Positions 1 through 9,295 of a stretch of DNA of 36,239 nucleotides are shown here, piece by piece. The first letter of the stretch is position 1. Each line of letters starts with the position of its first letter. The DNA comes from a filamentous cyanobacterium CCP2 (lineage in GTDB: Bacteria; Cyanobacteriota; Cyanobacteriia; Elainellales; Elainellaceae): NCBI GenBank assembly GCA_003003615.1, contig PVWD01000031.1, positions 1-36,239 on the forward strand, written 5' to 3'. Made by a program: the position numbers and the translations under genes. The notes under the pieces were generated by a model. That model was given only the letters and a program-made list of their open reading frames with translations. It did no database searches and was not told the DNA's origin.

Positions 1-2
1 GG

Positions 3-107
3 GTTCCGGCAAAAATCATCAAGATGCGGAATGACGAATCCACGCTTTCAACTCATCTCATGCATTCAACTCTTAATGCGATGGCAGTAAATAACGACAG
101 TGAATAA
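3..107 (+). CDS. C-terminal fragment of a gene cut by the left edge, possibly a hexapeptide-repeat acyltransferase
   Basis: Frame 3 is open from the window edge to TAA at 105-107 and encodes about 34 residues beginning VPAKIIKMRN. With the two preceding G bases this reads as (G)VPAKIIKxR, which resembles the usual end of left-handed beta-helix (hexapeptide) acyltransferases of sugars and amino acids. The stop overlaps the GTG start of the next gene by 8 bases (GTGAATAA), which suggests translational coupling and supports both this frame and that start. Only the tail is visible, so the family is a suggestion. The other two forward frames also read some way in (to stops at about 34 and 90), so a non-coding edge remains possible. 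Confidence 0.42.
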   Translation, partial: VPAKIIKMRNDESTLSTHLMHSTLNAMAVNNDSE

Positions 108-1116
108 AAAGAAACTCATTCAAACAAGCATTAAGGTAGTTATCTCTGCTGCTCTCATTTTCTGGATTATCCAGGGCGTTGAGCTATCAGAGATTTTTGC
201 CATCATTGGTTCTGCCAATTTGTTCATTCTCCTGTTCGCCTTCGTATTTAAGCTGATTGGCTATTACATCAGTGCGATCCGGTGGCGCATTTTGCTGCGG
301 GCCCAAGGAGCCGATGCAACCATTCCATTCCTGGTTAGCTCCTATTTTGTGGGGTTCTTTTTGAATAATATTCTTCCTTCCAGCATTGGCGGAGATGTTG
401 TCCGAATTTATGACTCTTGGCGAGCCGGAACAAACCGCCCAACCGCTGTGACAGTGGTCTTTGTCGATCGCTTTCTGGGTTCGATCGCCTTGCTATTTTT
501 CATCCTTGCAACGCTGCTGATCCCCATTCAACTCCCGGCTGAACTGCCCGTCTCTCGCATCGGCATTTTTACCGTAACCGTTGGTATGATTGCCCTTTGT
601 TGGTTCATTTTTGTTGCACCTCGAACGCTGTCGAAATTCATCGCTAAACTGAACCTGCCCTTTCTGGGAAAAATCAACGCTACGCTTAGCAAAATTGCTG
701 ATGCCTTTGAGATTTTTCAGCAGAAGCGGAGGGCATTGCTCAACAGTATGTTGCTGTCGATCGCCTTACAGGTGAATGTGGTGCTTTATCACTACATCGT
801 GGCCCAATCGCTAGATTTATCGGTTCCGTTTTACAGCTACTTTATTACGATCCCGCTTTATACGCTAATCACAACCTTACCCATTTCCATTAATGGGATC
901 GGTGTCCGAGAAAATCTATTTATCTTCTTCTTTTCGCTCTTTGGTGTGCCCAGAACGGAAGCCCTTGCCTATTCCTGGTTGTTGTATGGAATTTTAATTG
1001 TGCAAGGACTGCTGGGTGGGCTGGTTTATGCCCTGCGGCGGGATTTACCTGTGAATCACGATCTCAAGAATAGCAACCTCAAACAGTCGAATAGTGAAGT
1101 CAAACAAGATGTTTAG
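100..1116 (+). CDS. LPTD-family integral membrane protein (lysylphosphatidylglycerol synthase TM region/UPF0104-like)
   Basis: The 338-residue product is almost wholly hydrophobic, with about eight membrane segments. It has the family hallmarks: an N-terminal KLIQTSIKVVISAALIFWI helix, an LLRAQG loop after YYISAIRWR, the motif NNILPSSIGGDVVRIY near residues 89-104, and PISINGIGVREN near 259-270. These match the AglD/MprF-TM (PF03706) family, a group of poorly characterised transporters or flippases often found beside glycosyltransferases. GTG at 100 is preferred because it overlaps the previous frame and no in-frame ATG lies close by. The C-terminal tail after the last helix is polar (DLKNSNLKQSN). 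Its position at the head of a glycan gene region suggests a role in moving or modifying lipid-linked material, but that is inference. Confidence 0.85.
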   Translation: MNKKKLIQTSIKVVISAALIFWIIQGVELSEIFAIIGSANLFILLFAFVFKLIGYYISAIRWRILLRAQGADATIPFLVSSYFVGFFLNNILPSSIGGDVVRIYDSWRAGTNRPTAVTVVFVDRFLGSIALLFFILATLLIPIQLPAELPVSRIGIFTVTVGMIALCWFIFVAPRTLSKFIAKLNLPFLGKINATLSKIADAFEIFQQKRRALLNSMLLSIALQVNVVLYHYIVAQSLDLSVPFYSYFITIPLYTLITTLPISINGIGVRENLFIFFFSLFGVPRTEALAYSWLLYGILIVQGLLGGLVYALRRDLPVNHDLKNSNLKQSNSEVKQDV

Positions 1117-1137
1117 AACCTGTTGAAAGCTGTAATT

Positions 1138-2133
1138 ATGGTAATGACGTTTAACAAGGCAGGGTTATACGAACTTTTTAGTCATCAACACAGCTATTTC
1201 AAATGGCTATATCAAATTGTTAGCCATTTTTACCATCGGTTTACGGCTTTCCAGTGGAATCAACTGAAAGATCTGAGACTTGCCACTTTTCCACCCAGCA
1301 AGACGATCGCGTTTAATTCCGATCATCTGAAGCTGGTTGGCGACTTTTACAGCCCCAAGGGAAAAAGTAAGGCAGAAACGATTTTGCTGCTGCATGGTTC
1401 TTCCATTTTTGGGCGCAAACTATCTTTAATTCAGGCTTTGGCAGGCGAGTTTCAGCGGCAGGGCTATGCTGTGCTTACCTTTGACCTCAGAGGATATGGC
1501 GAATCGGACGATCCCCAGCCCAATACACCGGAAGCCTTTAACTTTGCTCAAGATGTGCGATCGGCGATCGATTGGCTGTCTCGGCATGAACCCGAACACT
1601 CAAAGCAGATTTATGTTTTAGGACATTCCTTTGGCGGTGCGGTTGCTTTTGCAGCCCAAGCGGCCGATTCGCGAGTTGAAAAAATTATCTCGTTTGGACC
1701 ACCTCGCCGTTTGTCTGAACGATTCCTTGACCCAGAGGCAAGAGAGAAGCAAAAGCTACTGGTGCGCTGGCAGGCGGATATGCAGTTAAACGAACCCTTA
1801 TCTTTTGAGGTATGGCATCAAGTCTTGCAACCGCTCAACATTGAAAATTATGCTCAATATTTTGCGACTCCTGGGCATCTTCCCGTTTTTTTGATTGACG
1901 CGGAACAAGAGCCTGAAGCCGATCTGCTGTTTTTAAGAAACTTTTACCAGGGCACAGTGCCACCGTTCGAGTATTGGACAGTTCCCCAAACCGATCACTA
2001 CCTCGGAACGGGTTTCCTGCTAGGCTTGCCCTGCTACAACCAATCCACCGTGCAAATGTTTGTTCGACGGGTGAGCCAATGGCTACAGCAAACCCATGAA
2101 CTGAAAAAGAATGTGTCCAAGCAAATTTCCTGA
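1138..2133 (+). CDS. Alpha/beta hydrolase (serine esterase/lipase-like fold)
   Basis: This alpha/beta hydrolase has an oxyanion HG at LLLHGSS, a DLRGYGESDDP loop, and the nucleophile elbow GHSFGG. The candidate triad is the elbow serine, an acidic residue in the FLIDAEQEPEAD strand, and the His of QTDHYLGTG. The frame extends to a TTG at 1123, only 6 bases after the previous stop. ATG at 1138 or 1144 is the likelier start, giving about 331 or 329 residues. The first ~45 residues (ELFSHQHSYFKWLYQIVSHFYHRF) are aromatic-rich and amphipathic, and there is no clear signal peptide. The gene is packed between two membrane-protein genes in one apparent operon, which suggests an acyl or lipid substrate on the same glycan, but the sequence does not show the substrate. 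Confidence 0.85.
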   Translation: MVMTFNKAGLYELFSHQHSYFKWLYQIVSHFYHRFTAFQWNQLKDLRLATFPPSKTIAFNSDHLKLVGDFYSPKGKSKAETILLLHGSSIFGRKLSLIQALAGEFQRQGYAVLTFDLRGYGESDDPQPNTPEAFNFAQDVRSAIDWLSRHEPEHSKQIYVLGHSFGGAVAFAAQAADSRVEKIISFGPPRRLSERFLDPEAREKQKLLVRWQADMQLNEPLSFEVWHQVLQPLNIENYAQYFATPGHLPVFLIDAEQEPEADLLFLRNFYQGTVPPFEYWTVPQTDHYLGTGFLLGLPCYNQSTVQMFVRRVSQWLQQTHELKKNVSKQIS

Positions 2134-2147
2134 GGAGTTTCCCTATC

Positions 2148-3380
2148 ATGGCAGCCATACCAAGGACTAGAAATCGTTCGGTCGCGAATGTGCTTGATCT
2201 CACCGATTTTTGTAAAGGTTTAGCCATTCTGTGGATTTTTTTGGTTCATTTCCAGGGAGGATGGTTTGGCTGGCAAGGCGTACACATTTTTATCGTGCTG
2301 AGCGGTTTGGGCTTAACCTATTCCTGCTTGACAAAAGCCCAGCCTGGACAACGATCGATCCAGTGGAAAACCTGGTTTCTCAAACGGTTTAGGCGAATTT
2401 TGCCTGCGTATTGGATCGCCATTATTTTGTCCCTGCCGCTGCTGGTGGCGTTTCAAATGGTGCTGGGAGAACCGTTGTGGATTGCACCTGTGCGATCGAT
2501 TCTGGATCTCTTGTTGCTGACGAACGTGTTTGAAGCCTTTCGGGGCGGGGCAACGGGAGCCTTTTGGTATGTTCCGTTTATTATTGGGGCGTATTTAATC
2601 TTTCCTTTGCTGTATGGGTGGCTTAAAAAATTTTCCCACTGGAAAGGCGTTCTCTCGCTTTTGCTAATCACAATGGCGATCGAATTTCTTTATCGAGCGA
2701 TTGCCCTATACTGGCTGGATGGACTGCCCATTAGCTACGACGACCAAAGATTTCTCGATATTTTCCCAAGCTCTGTCGAACCATTAGACCGTCTGCCCGA
2801 CTGGTTTTTTGGCTTTTTTCAAAGACGGGCTCCTTTTGGCTTCATTCCTTCCCGCATTGCTGAGTTTACGCTAGGTATGGTTGCAGCCTTTGCGCTCATG
2901 CAAAATCGCCATCGGGTTAACCGTTTACTGCTCAATCCCCTGGCTGGCATCGTTGGCGTAGGAATTTGGCTGTTGGGTCAAGCCTTGCTCTATGTGGGTT
3001 TATGGGGATGGATTTTTTCAGACTTTGTGATCGCAACAGGATTAATTTTGTGGACACTTAACCTGGCTTATTGGCTTCAGCAGGGCATTCCTCAAGTTTT
3101 CCGAGCCATGACTTACGTGGGCGGATGTTCCTATTACATTTATCTGACTCATCAACCCTTCGCTCGTGGATTGCGAGGCGTTGAAATGATCTTGAATGAG
3201 GGAGGGATTCTCTCATTCACAGATGCGCTAGTGTATGGTTTGTGTTTGGGGTTGGCTGCTGTTTTTTCGGTCATCGCGACGTTAGTTTTAATGAAATTTG
3301 ACCAAACTAAGTTTGCGGATGGTTTGTTTGATCGGGTCTTTGCAGTGATTAAAACAAATACATATGTACCCAAGCTGTGA
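2148..3380 (+). CDS. Acyltransferase 3 family membrane protein (OafA/YrhL-like)
   Basis: This 410-residue polytopic protein has around ten membrane helices. Its N-terminal signature DFCKGLAILWIFLVHF contains the K-x10-H arrangement (K23, H34) typical of acyltransferase-3 (PF01757) enzymes, followed by VHIFIVLSGLGLTYS and KRFRRILPAYW. Such proteins move acyl groups, usually acetyl, across the membrane onto surface polysaccharide or lipid. A clear ribosome site (GAGGAG at 2132-2137) sits 10 bases before the ATG and overlaps the previous stop, so the gene is tightly coupled to the hydrolase upstream. A large loop (about residues 195-225) lies between mid-membrane helices. The acceptor glycan cannot be read from the sequence. 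Confidence 0.88.
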   Translation: MAAIPRTRNRSVANVLDLTDFCKGLAILWIFLVHFQGGWFGWQGVHIFIVLSGLGLTYSCLTKAQPGQRSIQWKTWFLKRFRRILPAYWIAIILSLPLLVAFQMVLGEPLWIAPVRSILDLLLLTNVFEAFRGGATGAFWYVPFIIGAYLIFPLLYGWLKKFSHWKGVLSLLLITMAIEFLYRAIALYWLDGLPISYDDQRFLDIFPSSVEPLDRLPDWFFGFFQRRAPFGFIPSRIAEFTLGMVAAFALMQNRHRVNRLLLNPLAGIVGVGIWLLGQALLYVGLWGWIFSDFVIATGLILWTLNLAYWLQQGIPQVFRAMTYVGGCSYYIYLTHQPFARGLRGVEMILNEGGILSFTDALVYGLCLGLAAVFSVIATLVLMKFDQTKFADGLFDRVFAVIKTNTYVPKL

Positions 3381-3446
3381 CGGTTAACCAGGACAAACGA
3401 TCGCATCCAAAACCGGTGATGTCGATGGTCAATCCAATAAAGGTTT

Positions 3447-5177
3447 ATGAGCCATTTACAACACAATAAAGTTCTTAAATCTGTTCTGTGCAGCATGGTT
3501 AAGCTGGTTCTGTGTGTCACTGTTTTAGGCTGCAATCGTGATGCTGAAAGTTCCCTGCCGTCACCTTCTACACTGGATGGAACACAAGCTACACCTTTAC
3601 AAGATGAAACTTTACCAGGTTTGAAACTTCCCTCTAAAGTGGATGCAGACATAACTAGCGTGCCGCGCTTTGCCGTTTTTGAACAAACTTTTGAACATTC
3701 TGGTAATTATTCCAACCCCTATCAGCAGGTTAATGCGATCGCAACGTTCACTAACCCTCAGGGCAATACCGCTTCCATCCCTCTATTTTGGGATGGCGAT
3801 CGGCAATGGAAAGTGCGCTTTTCTCCAGACTTAGAGGGAAACTGGAGTTGGACGGTTCGCTCAAATGATGCTGGATTGGATGGTCAAACGGGTTCTTTTC
3901 CCACGATCGCCTCTACAGCTAAGGGGGGAATTCAGACATGGCAAGATTTTCCCTATCATCTACAGCACCAGGATGGGACTCCCTTCTGGCTGTTTGGCGA
4001 GACGAGTTGGCGAATTCTAGGTTCTGATCCCAGTGAAGAACTCGATCGCGATAGCTTCGAGGAATATGTCGATCGCCGTGCCAGCCAAGGATTTAATTTC
4101 ATTCACACAAATGTTCTATTACCGGGGGAAAATGAAGGAGGAACAGCATTCCGCAACCTCAGGAATGAACAGCTTGATCCTGGCTATTGGCAGGAAGTTG
4201 ATGCTCGCATTGAGTATATGAACCAGCGGAATATGACGGTAATGTTATTTTTAGCCTGGGCGGATCTAGAAACTGGATGGAGAAGGCAACTTCCCTGGCG
4301 AACCCCTCAGCTTGATTGGCGGAATTTTCCTAACCAGCCAGCAAGGCTGCGCTATGCCCGATACCTAGCGGCTCGCTACAGTGCTTATAATGTTGGGTTT
4401 AGCGTAGCAGGTGAGTGGGATGAATTTGGCGATCGGGTGATGCATGAAGAAATTGCCCTTGCGCTTCAGGAAGCTGATCCTCACGATCGACCGATAACAA
4501 TTCACCCAGGAGCAGTCGCTTCTGTGACTGAGTTTGCGAATGAACCTTGGATGACTTTTGGAGATTATCAACAGGCTTACAATCGGCTTCACGATCGCAT
4601 TCTGGAAGCTAGAGTGCATGAGAAACCCGTCATCAATTCAGAATATGCTTACTATCTGCGTGATCAAAACGAAGATGGAGAAGTAGACAAACCCAACAGC
4701 AGCACCCTGGAAGAAATTCGGTACGCCTCCTGGGATATTGTGATGGCAGGGGGATATTTTATTACCGGTTGGGGTTCCACCTATTTTGGCGGTGGTCGCA
4801 ATCCAGGACCCTTTGCCCCTGACGATCCGCGCAATGTGGGCTGGGAAGAAAACGCTCAGCACATCCGCGATTTTTTTACTGCCTTGGACTGGTGGACGCT
4901 TGAACCCAACAGCCAGCTTTTATCCGGTGCTGGCACACATTACGCCCTCGCAGACGTTGGCAGACAATACGTGATTTACACTCGCGGGGCGGATGCAAGC
5001 ATTGCGCTAAATCTGGAAAATGCGAACCAATCTTACACTGTCAAACAGTTTGATCCCCGCACAGGCACTTACACCACACTTGCAGACCATGAAGATAGCA
5101 CTGTAGTTATGTTACAACCACCCGATCGCCAGGATTGGGTTTTTCTACTAGAACACAAGCTGGGGAGTGGGGAATAG
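3447..5177 (+). CDS. Lipoprotein glycoside hydrolase with DUF5060 and DUF4038 (apiosidase-like) domains
   Basis: The N-terminus has a lipoprotein signal, with a hydrophobic stretch ending in TVLGC and the lipobox Cys at about residue 29. A beta-sandwich DUF5060-like domain follows (about 72-155: FAVFEQTFEHSGNYSNPY, FSPDLEGNWSWTVRS). Next comes a TIM-barrel DUF4038-like domain (about 168-480) with GTPFWLFGETSW, GFNFIHTNVLLPG, GEWDEFGD (E323, candidate acid/base) and VINSEYAYY (E399, candidate nucleophile). The last ~75 residues resemble the C-terminal beta domain often paired with DUF4038. The family includes apiosidases and other exo-acting plant or microbial polysaccharide hydrolases, so extracytoplasmic glycan trimming is likely. 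The final codons lie inside GGGGAGT/GGGGAAT heptamers, so the C-terminal GSGE comes from repeat DNA. Confidence 0.82.
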   Translation: MSHLQHNKVLKSVLCSMVKLVLCVTVLGCNRDAESSLPSPSTLDGTQATPLQDETLPGLKLPSKVDADITSVPRFAVFEQTFEHSGNYSNPYQQVNAIATFTNPQGNTASIPLFWDGDRQWKVRFSPDLEGNWSWTVRSNDAGLDGQTGSFPTIASTAKGGIQTWQDFPYHLQHQDGTPFWLFGETSWRILGSDPSEELDRDSFEEYVDRRASQGFNFIHTNVLLPGENEGGTAFRNLRNEQLDPGYWQEVDARIEYMNQRNMTVMLFLAWADLETGWRRQLPWRTPQLDWRNFPNQPARLRYARYLAARYSAYNVGFSVAGEWDEFGDRVMHEEIALALQEADPHDRPITIHPGAVASVTEFANEPWMTFGDYQQAYNRLHDRILEARVHEKPVINSEYAYYLRDQNEDGEVDKPNSSTLEEIRYASWDIVMAGGYFITGWGSTYFGGGRNPGPFAPDDPRNVGWEENAQHIRDFFTALDWWTLEPNSQLLSGAGTHYALADVGRQYVIYTRGADASIALNLENANQSYTVKQFDPRTGTYTTLADHEDSTVVMLQPPDRQDWVFLLEHKLGSGE

Positions 5178-5241
5178 AAAATGGATAGCATATTGAATAA
5201 TCACCCATTACCCACTCCTGACTCCCCATCACCCACTACAC
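5162..5241. repeat. Heptamer repeats between two convergent genes, able to form a stem
   Basis: GGGGAGT and GGGGAAT (5162-5175) end the plus-strand hydrolase gene. In register from 5200 come ATCACCC, ATTACCC, ACTCCTG, ACTCCCC, ATCACCC and ACTACAC, which on the minus strand read as GGGTGAT/GGGTAAT/GGGGAGT-type heptamers beginning inside the stop of the RTX-SGNH gene. GGAGTGGGGAAT (5164-5175) can pair with ATTACCCACTCC (5207-5218) with one mismatch. The arrangement resembles the short tandemly repeated heptanucleotides described in filamentous cyanobacteria, and the stem could act as a two-way terminator. Confidence 0.75.
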
Positions 5242-8067
5242 AGTAATAAACGCAGAACTCCCTACCGTGTTTGCTGAAACCCCTTGCAGCGTTGCCAACA
5301 ACTCACTGGTACTCGTTAGTTGAATGAGCGTATTGCCTGCATCAGCACCCGCTCCATCTGTAATCGTGAGTTGGCTAAATGCTAAATTATTTGCCAAACC
5401 CAGGCGATCGGAGCCAGATTGAAAGTCGGTAATGAAATTATTACCTTCACCGGAAGCCAGAACGAAGACATCATTGCCCGTCCCCCCGATGAGTGTGTCA
5501 TTCCCTGCACCACCGCGCAGCGTATCATTCCCTGCACCACCATTGAGAACGTTAACACCTGCATTGCCGATAAGAGAGTCATCATAAGCAGAACCCGTAA
5601 GGTTTTCAATGCTGACCAACGTATCTTTTTGAACCAAGGCATCAAACCAGGCATCCCCTAGCTTGTCATAGCCAGCGGCCGTAGGATGCAGCCCATCGGA
5701 GTTCATATCGCTGATGGAAATCTTCCGTCCGATATCTGCAAACGAAACTTTCTTACCCTGAGCCGCTTTGCCCTCAACAAAGCTGGATAGGCGGTAATTA
5801 TAATCCTGGGTTAATTGATTTCTGTAAGTTCCTCTCAGTGCTGGCGTAACCGGAGTAATCGAACCCACAACTAACTGAGTTTGGGGAGCGCGTACGGCGA
5901 TCGTATCAATTAAGTTGCCCAGATCAGCGAGCATTTCGTCTAGCCTCTCAAGCCGTATGGAATCGGTATCATTTGCCCCAATCATGAGCGTGATGACATC
6001 TGGTTGATAGGTTTCAAGGGTATTATTTCTGGTAATAATTCCTCTAATGGCTTCAATCGTTCTTCCCGGATACCCTTCGTGATCTTTGTCGCCCAGTGCA
6101 GCAGGCCCGTTTGACTGACTACCCACAAAATCAATATTCAGCCCTTCGGTTTGAAATCTTTCCCACAAACGAATTCGGTAAGAGCCTGGAACCGGCTCAG
6201 TTTTGTGTTCTCCTGCCGTGATGGAGTCTCCTAAGGGCATGATTTTGGGTTGGGCTAATGTCCCAAAAATGGCGGATGTGGTTTGGCCGGTTGCCAAATT
6301 CGCAATGACCCCTCTCGTTGACTGGCTATAATTAGCTGTATCAATGCCATCTCCTCCGTTAAGCAGATTGTTGCCGCCCCGTCCTTGTAGAGTGTCGTTG
6401 CCGCTCCCACCGTTAAGGGTGTTGTTGAGGGTATTTCCCTCTATCACTTCATCTGCATTTGTGCCACTGAAGGTGGTGGGGAGTACATTCACCTGGAAAC
6501 TGCCGATCGTCTGTCCGGCAACAAAATTTCCGCTTTGGTCAGTAACTTGATTGTTTTCAACGACAACGCTATAGGTTCCGCTGTTGGATAGGTTCCAGCC
6601 TCCGGGAGGGGGAGTGATCGAATACGTAACAGACTTGTAAGGAATCGACCAGTCAAACACATCAACATTTTGATTGCCGCTAACCAGTGTTGCAAGTTGG
6701 TTAAATCCGTTGGGGCCGATCACACGAATGTTGCCACTTCCCAATGAGGAAACATCAATGCTAAATTCATCAACATACCGCACATTGAAGGTATGAACCT
6801 CGTTACTGCCGACTCCTTTAACACTACTTTCGGCGATGAGAGATGCGGTTGGGGCAGTGCGATCAATTCTAAATTCGATGTAATCAACTTGAGCCTCCTC
6901 TCTCCGATTTTGGGTTCCCTGAATTTGAATTAGGTCTTGTGGATTCAGAGTGACCCCGCGAATGGTACGGATTGTAAAGCTTTTTTCACCAGCCGCAACA
7001 ATGCCAAGATCTTGATTCAACAGCCAACTGTCTATTTGAGAACCATTTTGAGAGACAGCTAACTGAGACTCGCCCTTGTTTTGGTCAAAATACGCCACGA
7101 AGATATCGTAAACACCAGCTCCCCCCGTAAACGTTGTGGTTGCAGTACCAATTGAGTTTGTCAGTCGAATCCAACTTCCGTCAGAAGCAAAAGACTTGCC
7201 TGATAAAATTTCGTAGCCGATAAGCGTCATGCTTTCTGCTTCAACACGAATTGCACCCTCGCTGGCAGGAGGCAAATCTTGTACGATGACAGAAAAGTTG
7301 ACTGCTCCGCCCGGAGGCACCAGATTGCCACTGGTATCGCTGACCTGGTTGGGTTCGATCGTTGCGGTATAGGTACCTGCTTCAACTGCATCCCAACTGC
7401 CGCCTGGAGGCAAAATCTGGTAAGTCGCAGTACGAGGAGAACCATTGCCGCTGTTGCTAACACTGACAAGGGTAGCCAGTTGACTGAAGCCGTTGGGCCC
7501 TGTTACCCGAACATCAAAGTTGTCGATCGAGTCAATGTTGATAGCAACGTTGTCGCTGTAGGTGACGGTGAAAGTGTAAGGCTGAGTGCTGTTGGCAGCA
7601 AGGGTTGTGTTGTTGGCTGTAATGGTGGCAGTGGGGGCAGTCGTGTCTGGTTCAACTGCTCCTGCGGGGATGATGTCGATGAAGTCGAGTCTGGCTCGTT
7701 CTCCCTTTTGGACGGTGCCGCGAATTTCGATGACCGAATTGGCGTTGAGGGTAACTCCAGAGATTTGACGAGTGACAAAGGTGCTGGCCGCAGCATTGGA
7801 TGAGCCTAACTTCTGGTCAAGAATCCAGCTTTCGACAGCGACCCCATCAATGAGCAGGGTGAGTTGGCTTTCACCGTCCGATTCATCGTAGTAGCCAACA
7901 ACCAGGTCATAAACCCCTGATGCACCCGCAAAGAGGGTAGAGATACTGCCTGCGGTATCAGTGCTGGAAATGCCAACGATCGCGTTTCCAGAAGCAAAGT
8001 ATTTGTTCCCTTCCACCACGTAACCCGCGAGCGTCATGCTCTCTGCTTCAATCCGAATAGAAGACAT
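5236..8067 (-). CDS. Large RTX protein with duplicated carbohydrate-binding and Ig-like domains and an SGNH/GDSL esterase domain
   Basis: The order in the 943 residues is as follows. A CBM35-like module (1-135, [13 protein letters not shown]) is followed by an Ig-like module (141-262, TAPTATITA). Both are then repeated (271-400 and 402-529). A first RTX block (535-580, [10 protein letters not shown]) precedes the SGNH hydrolase domain (607-812), and a second RTX block with a C-terminal secretion-type region follows (820-943). The SGNH blocks are visible: GDS with nucleophile S615, GAND at 697-700, and DGLH with D791 and H794. RTX nonapeptides bind calcium outside the cell, and the lack of an N-terminal signal fits type I secretion, though no transporter genes are present here. 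The likely role is binding a surface glycan and removing or adding acyl groups. The gene converges on the glycoside hydrolase. Confidence 0.87.
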   Translation of the reverse strand: MSSIRIEAESMTLAGYVVEGNKYFASGNAIVGISSTDTAGSISTLFAGASGVYDLVVGYYDESDGESQLTLLIDGVAVESWILDQKLGSSNAAASTFVTRQISGVTLNANSVIEIRGTVQKGERARLDFIDIIPAGAVEPDTTAPTATITANNTTLAANSTQPYTFTVTYSDNVAINIDSIDNFDVRVTGPNGFSQLATLVSVSNSGNGSPRTATYQILPPGGSWDAVEAGTYTATIEPNQVSDTSGNLVPPGGAVNFSVIVQDLPPASEGAIRVEAESMTLIGYEILSGKSFASDGSWIRLTNSIGTATTTFTGGAGVYDIFVAYFDQNKGESQLAVSQNGSQIDSWLLNQDLGIVAAGEKSFTIRTIRGVTLNPQDLIQIQGTQNRREEAQVDYIEFRIDRTAPTASLIAESSVKGVGSNEVHTFNVRYVDEFSIDVSSLGSGNIRVIGPNGFNQLATLVSGNQNVDVFDWSIPYKSVTYSITPPPGGWNLSNSGTYSVVVENNQVTDQSGNFVAGQTIGSFQVNVLPTTFSGTNADEVIEGNTLNNTLNGGSGNDTLQGRGGNNLLNGGDGIDTANYSQSTRGVIANLATGQTTSAIFGTLAQPKIMPLGDSITAGEHKTEPVPGSYRIRLWERFQTEGLNIDFVGSQSNGPAALGDKDHEGYPGRTIEAIRGIITRNNTLETYQPDVITLMIGANDTDSIRLERLDEMLADLGNLIDTIAVRAPQTQLVVGSITPVTPALRGTYRNQLTQDYNYRLSSFVEGKAAQGKKVSFADIGRKISISDMNSDGLHPTAAGYDKLGDAWFDALVQKDTLVSIENLTGSAYDDSLIGNAGVNVLNGGAGNDTLRGGAGNDTLIGGTGNDVFVLASGEGNNFITDFQSGSDRLGLANNLAFSQLTITDGAGADAGNTLIQLTSTSELLATLQGVSANTVGSSAFITV

Positions 8068-9295
8068 ATGTGGTCATTCTCCTAGTGTTTGTTCAAAAGA
8101 CTTAGAACTTAAAACTGGCTTGGCACCTAACTGGGAGCATTTCTCCGTCGATGTCTACTGGCATTTTCCTAAGCTGTTTCAAAAGTGCTGGGCACTCCAA
8201 TGCCCGGTAGGATGGCCGTGACAAGCTTGCTCAGTCTGAAAATGACTGAACTGGATTCAGACAGAAAAAATGCCCCTGATCCACGGCATTGATTTTGCCC
8301 ATATGTGTGTGTAACTTGTAACTATCTACTTCAGTGGATGATTACAAGAAACAGCTTTCAGGAAAGCCTTGCATGTAGAAAATCAAGGAAATTTTGCCCA
8401 TTACTACCATTGTAGTAAGAGCTTAGATCCTGAAATAGAGGAGCTTATAGCGAAATGTATACTAAGTTTGGGCAGATGCGAGTTGAGGTAAGTAAGCCAA
8501 ACGAATGCCTACAATCAATTAAGTGAAACTACTGAACGTAGATGTTGCTTAAATTCTATCTGCGATCGTTGCAATCTTAGTAAGACTTGGAAGTGTCTTT
8601 ATGAAATTTTGATGCTTGCTATCGCTTCATCAAGGTTGAACAAGCAAGCTTTTGAGGCTGTGAGTCTTAAAAGCGTTTACTCAGATACGAAATTGGGATA
8701 CTGTTACCGATATGCTGTACTTGACCATCAGGCACTTCAGTTACAATGTGCCAATTTCCAACCTGATCTCCAATCACTTATTAATGAGTGATTCCAGTCG
8801 ATATCCACCCCCTTGTCGGACTCGTTCAAGATGGTTTGCTGTTATGCTGATCGCTGGTCGGGGCATTAATGTTGTTTGAGTTCGATGCGATATGTGATAT
8901 TCGATCGGCGTATTGTGCAGTAAGCAACATTGGTGATGGGGATGTCGAGGGTGATCTTGACCTCTGCTAAACTGTTTCTCCGTATACTTTTGCAGAGCGA
9001 CCCAGTATCATCCCGGAGTCCTTGGATAAAAAGTTGATGAAGACGCACGCTGTAGTTATTGTGTTTTGAGCCTATCCTGTAAAATTTCTGGTAAGCGATT
9101 GATGGTGAAAGTCCAAGACAGTGGAAAGCGTTGCTTTTGTCTAAAAACTTATCCTAAATTTGCAGGACTATATTTCCTACTTAAATTAGCTTCGGAAGCG
9201 TATCGATTACCCGTTCGAGCTTGATGTTGGAGCGTTGGCATCTTGTCATGCTCAATATTTTTTCTAACTCTGAATCTCAGACAAGGTAAGCAGAA
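8068..9295. other. 1.2 kb gene-poor interval between divergent genes
   Basis: No convincing gene is visible here. Two short frames (8609-8791 plus and 8866-9048 minus, about 60 codons each) lack a ribosome site and any family I recognise; the minus one (EVKITLDIPITNVAYC) might be a gene remnant. Small hairpins occur at 8190-8205 (GGGCA/TGCCC) and 8234-8262 (GTCTGAA/TTCAGAC). The interval must hold the promoters of the RTX-SGNH gene (leftward) and of the GT2 gene (rightward), but I cannot place them with confidence. Confidence 0.6.

Noticed and set aside
3152-3652. A 166-codon minus-strand frame across the acyltransferase end and hydrolase start
   Set aside because: It overlaps two well-supported plus-strand genes and the gap between, with no recognisable motif.
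7279-7803. A 174-codon open frame on the plus strand within the RTX-SGNH gene
   Set aside because: It is antisense to well-conserved Ig-like and CBM sequence, its product is of low likelihood, and it lacks a ribosome site; it is a shadow of repeat-rich coding DNA.
8609-8791. A 60-codon plus-strand frame in the long gap
   Set aside because: No ribosome site and no family resemblance; length is within chance for this gap.
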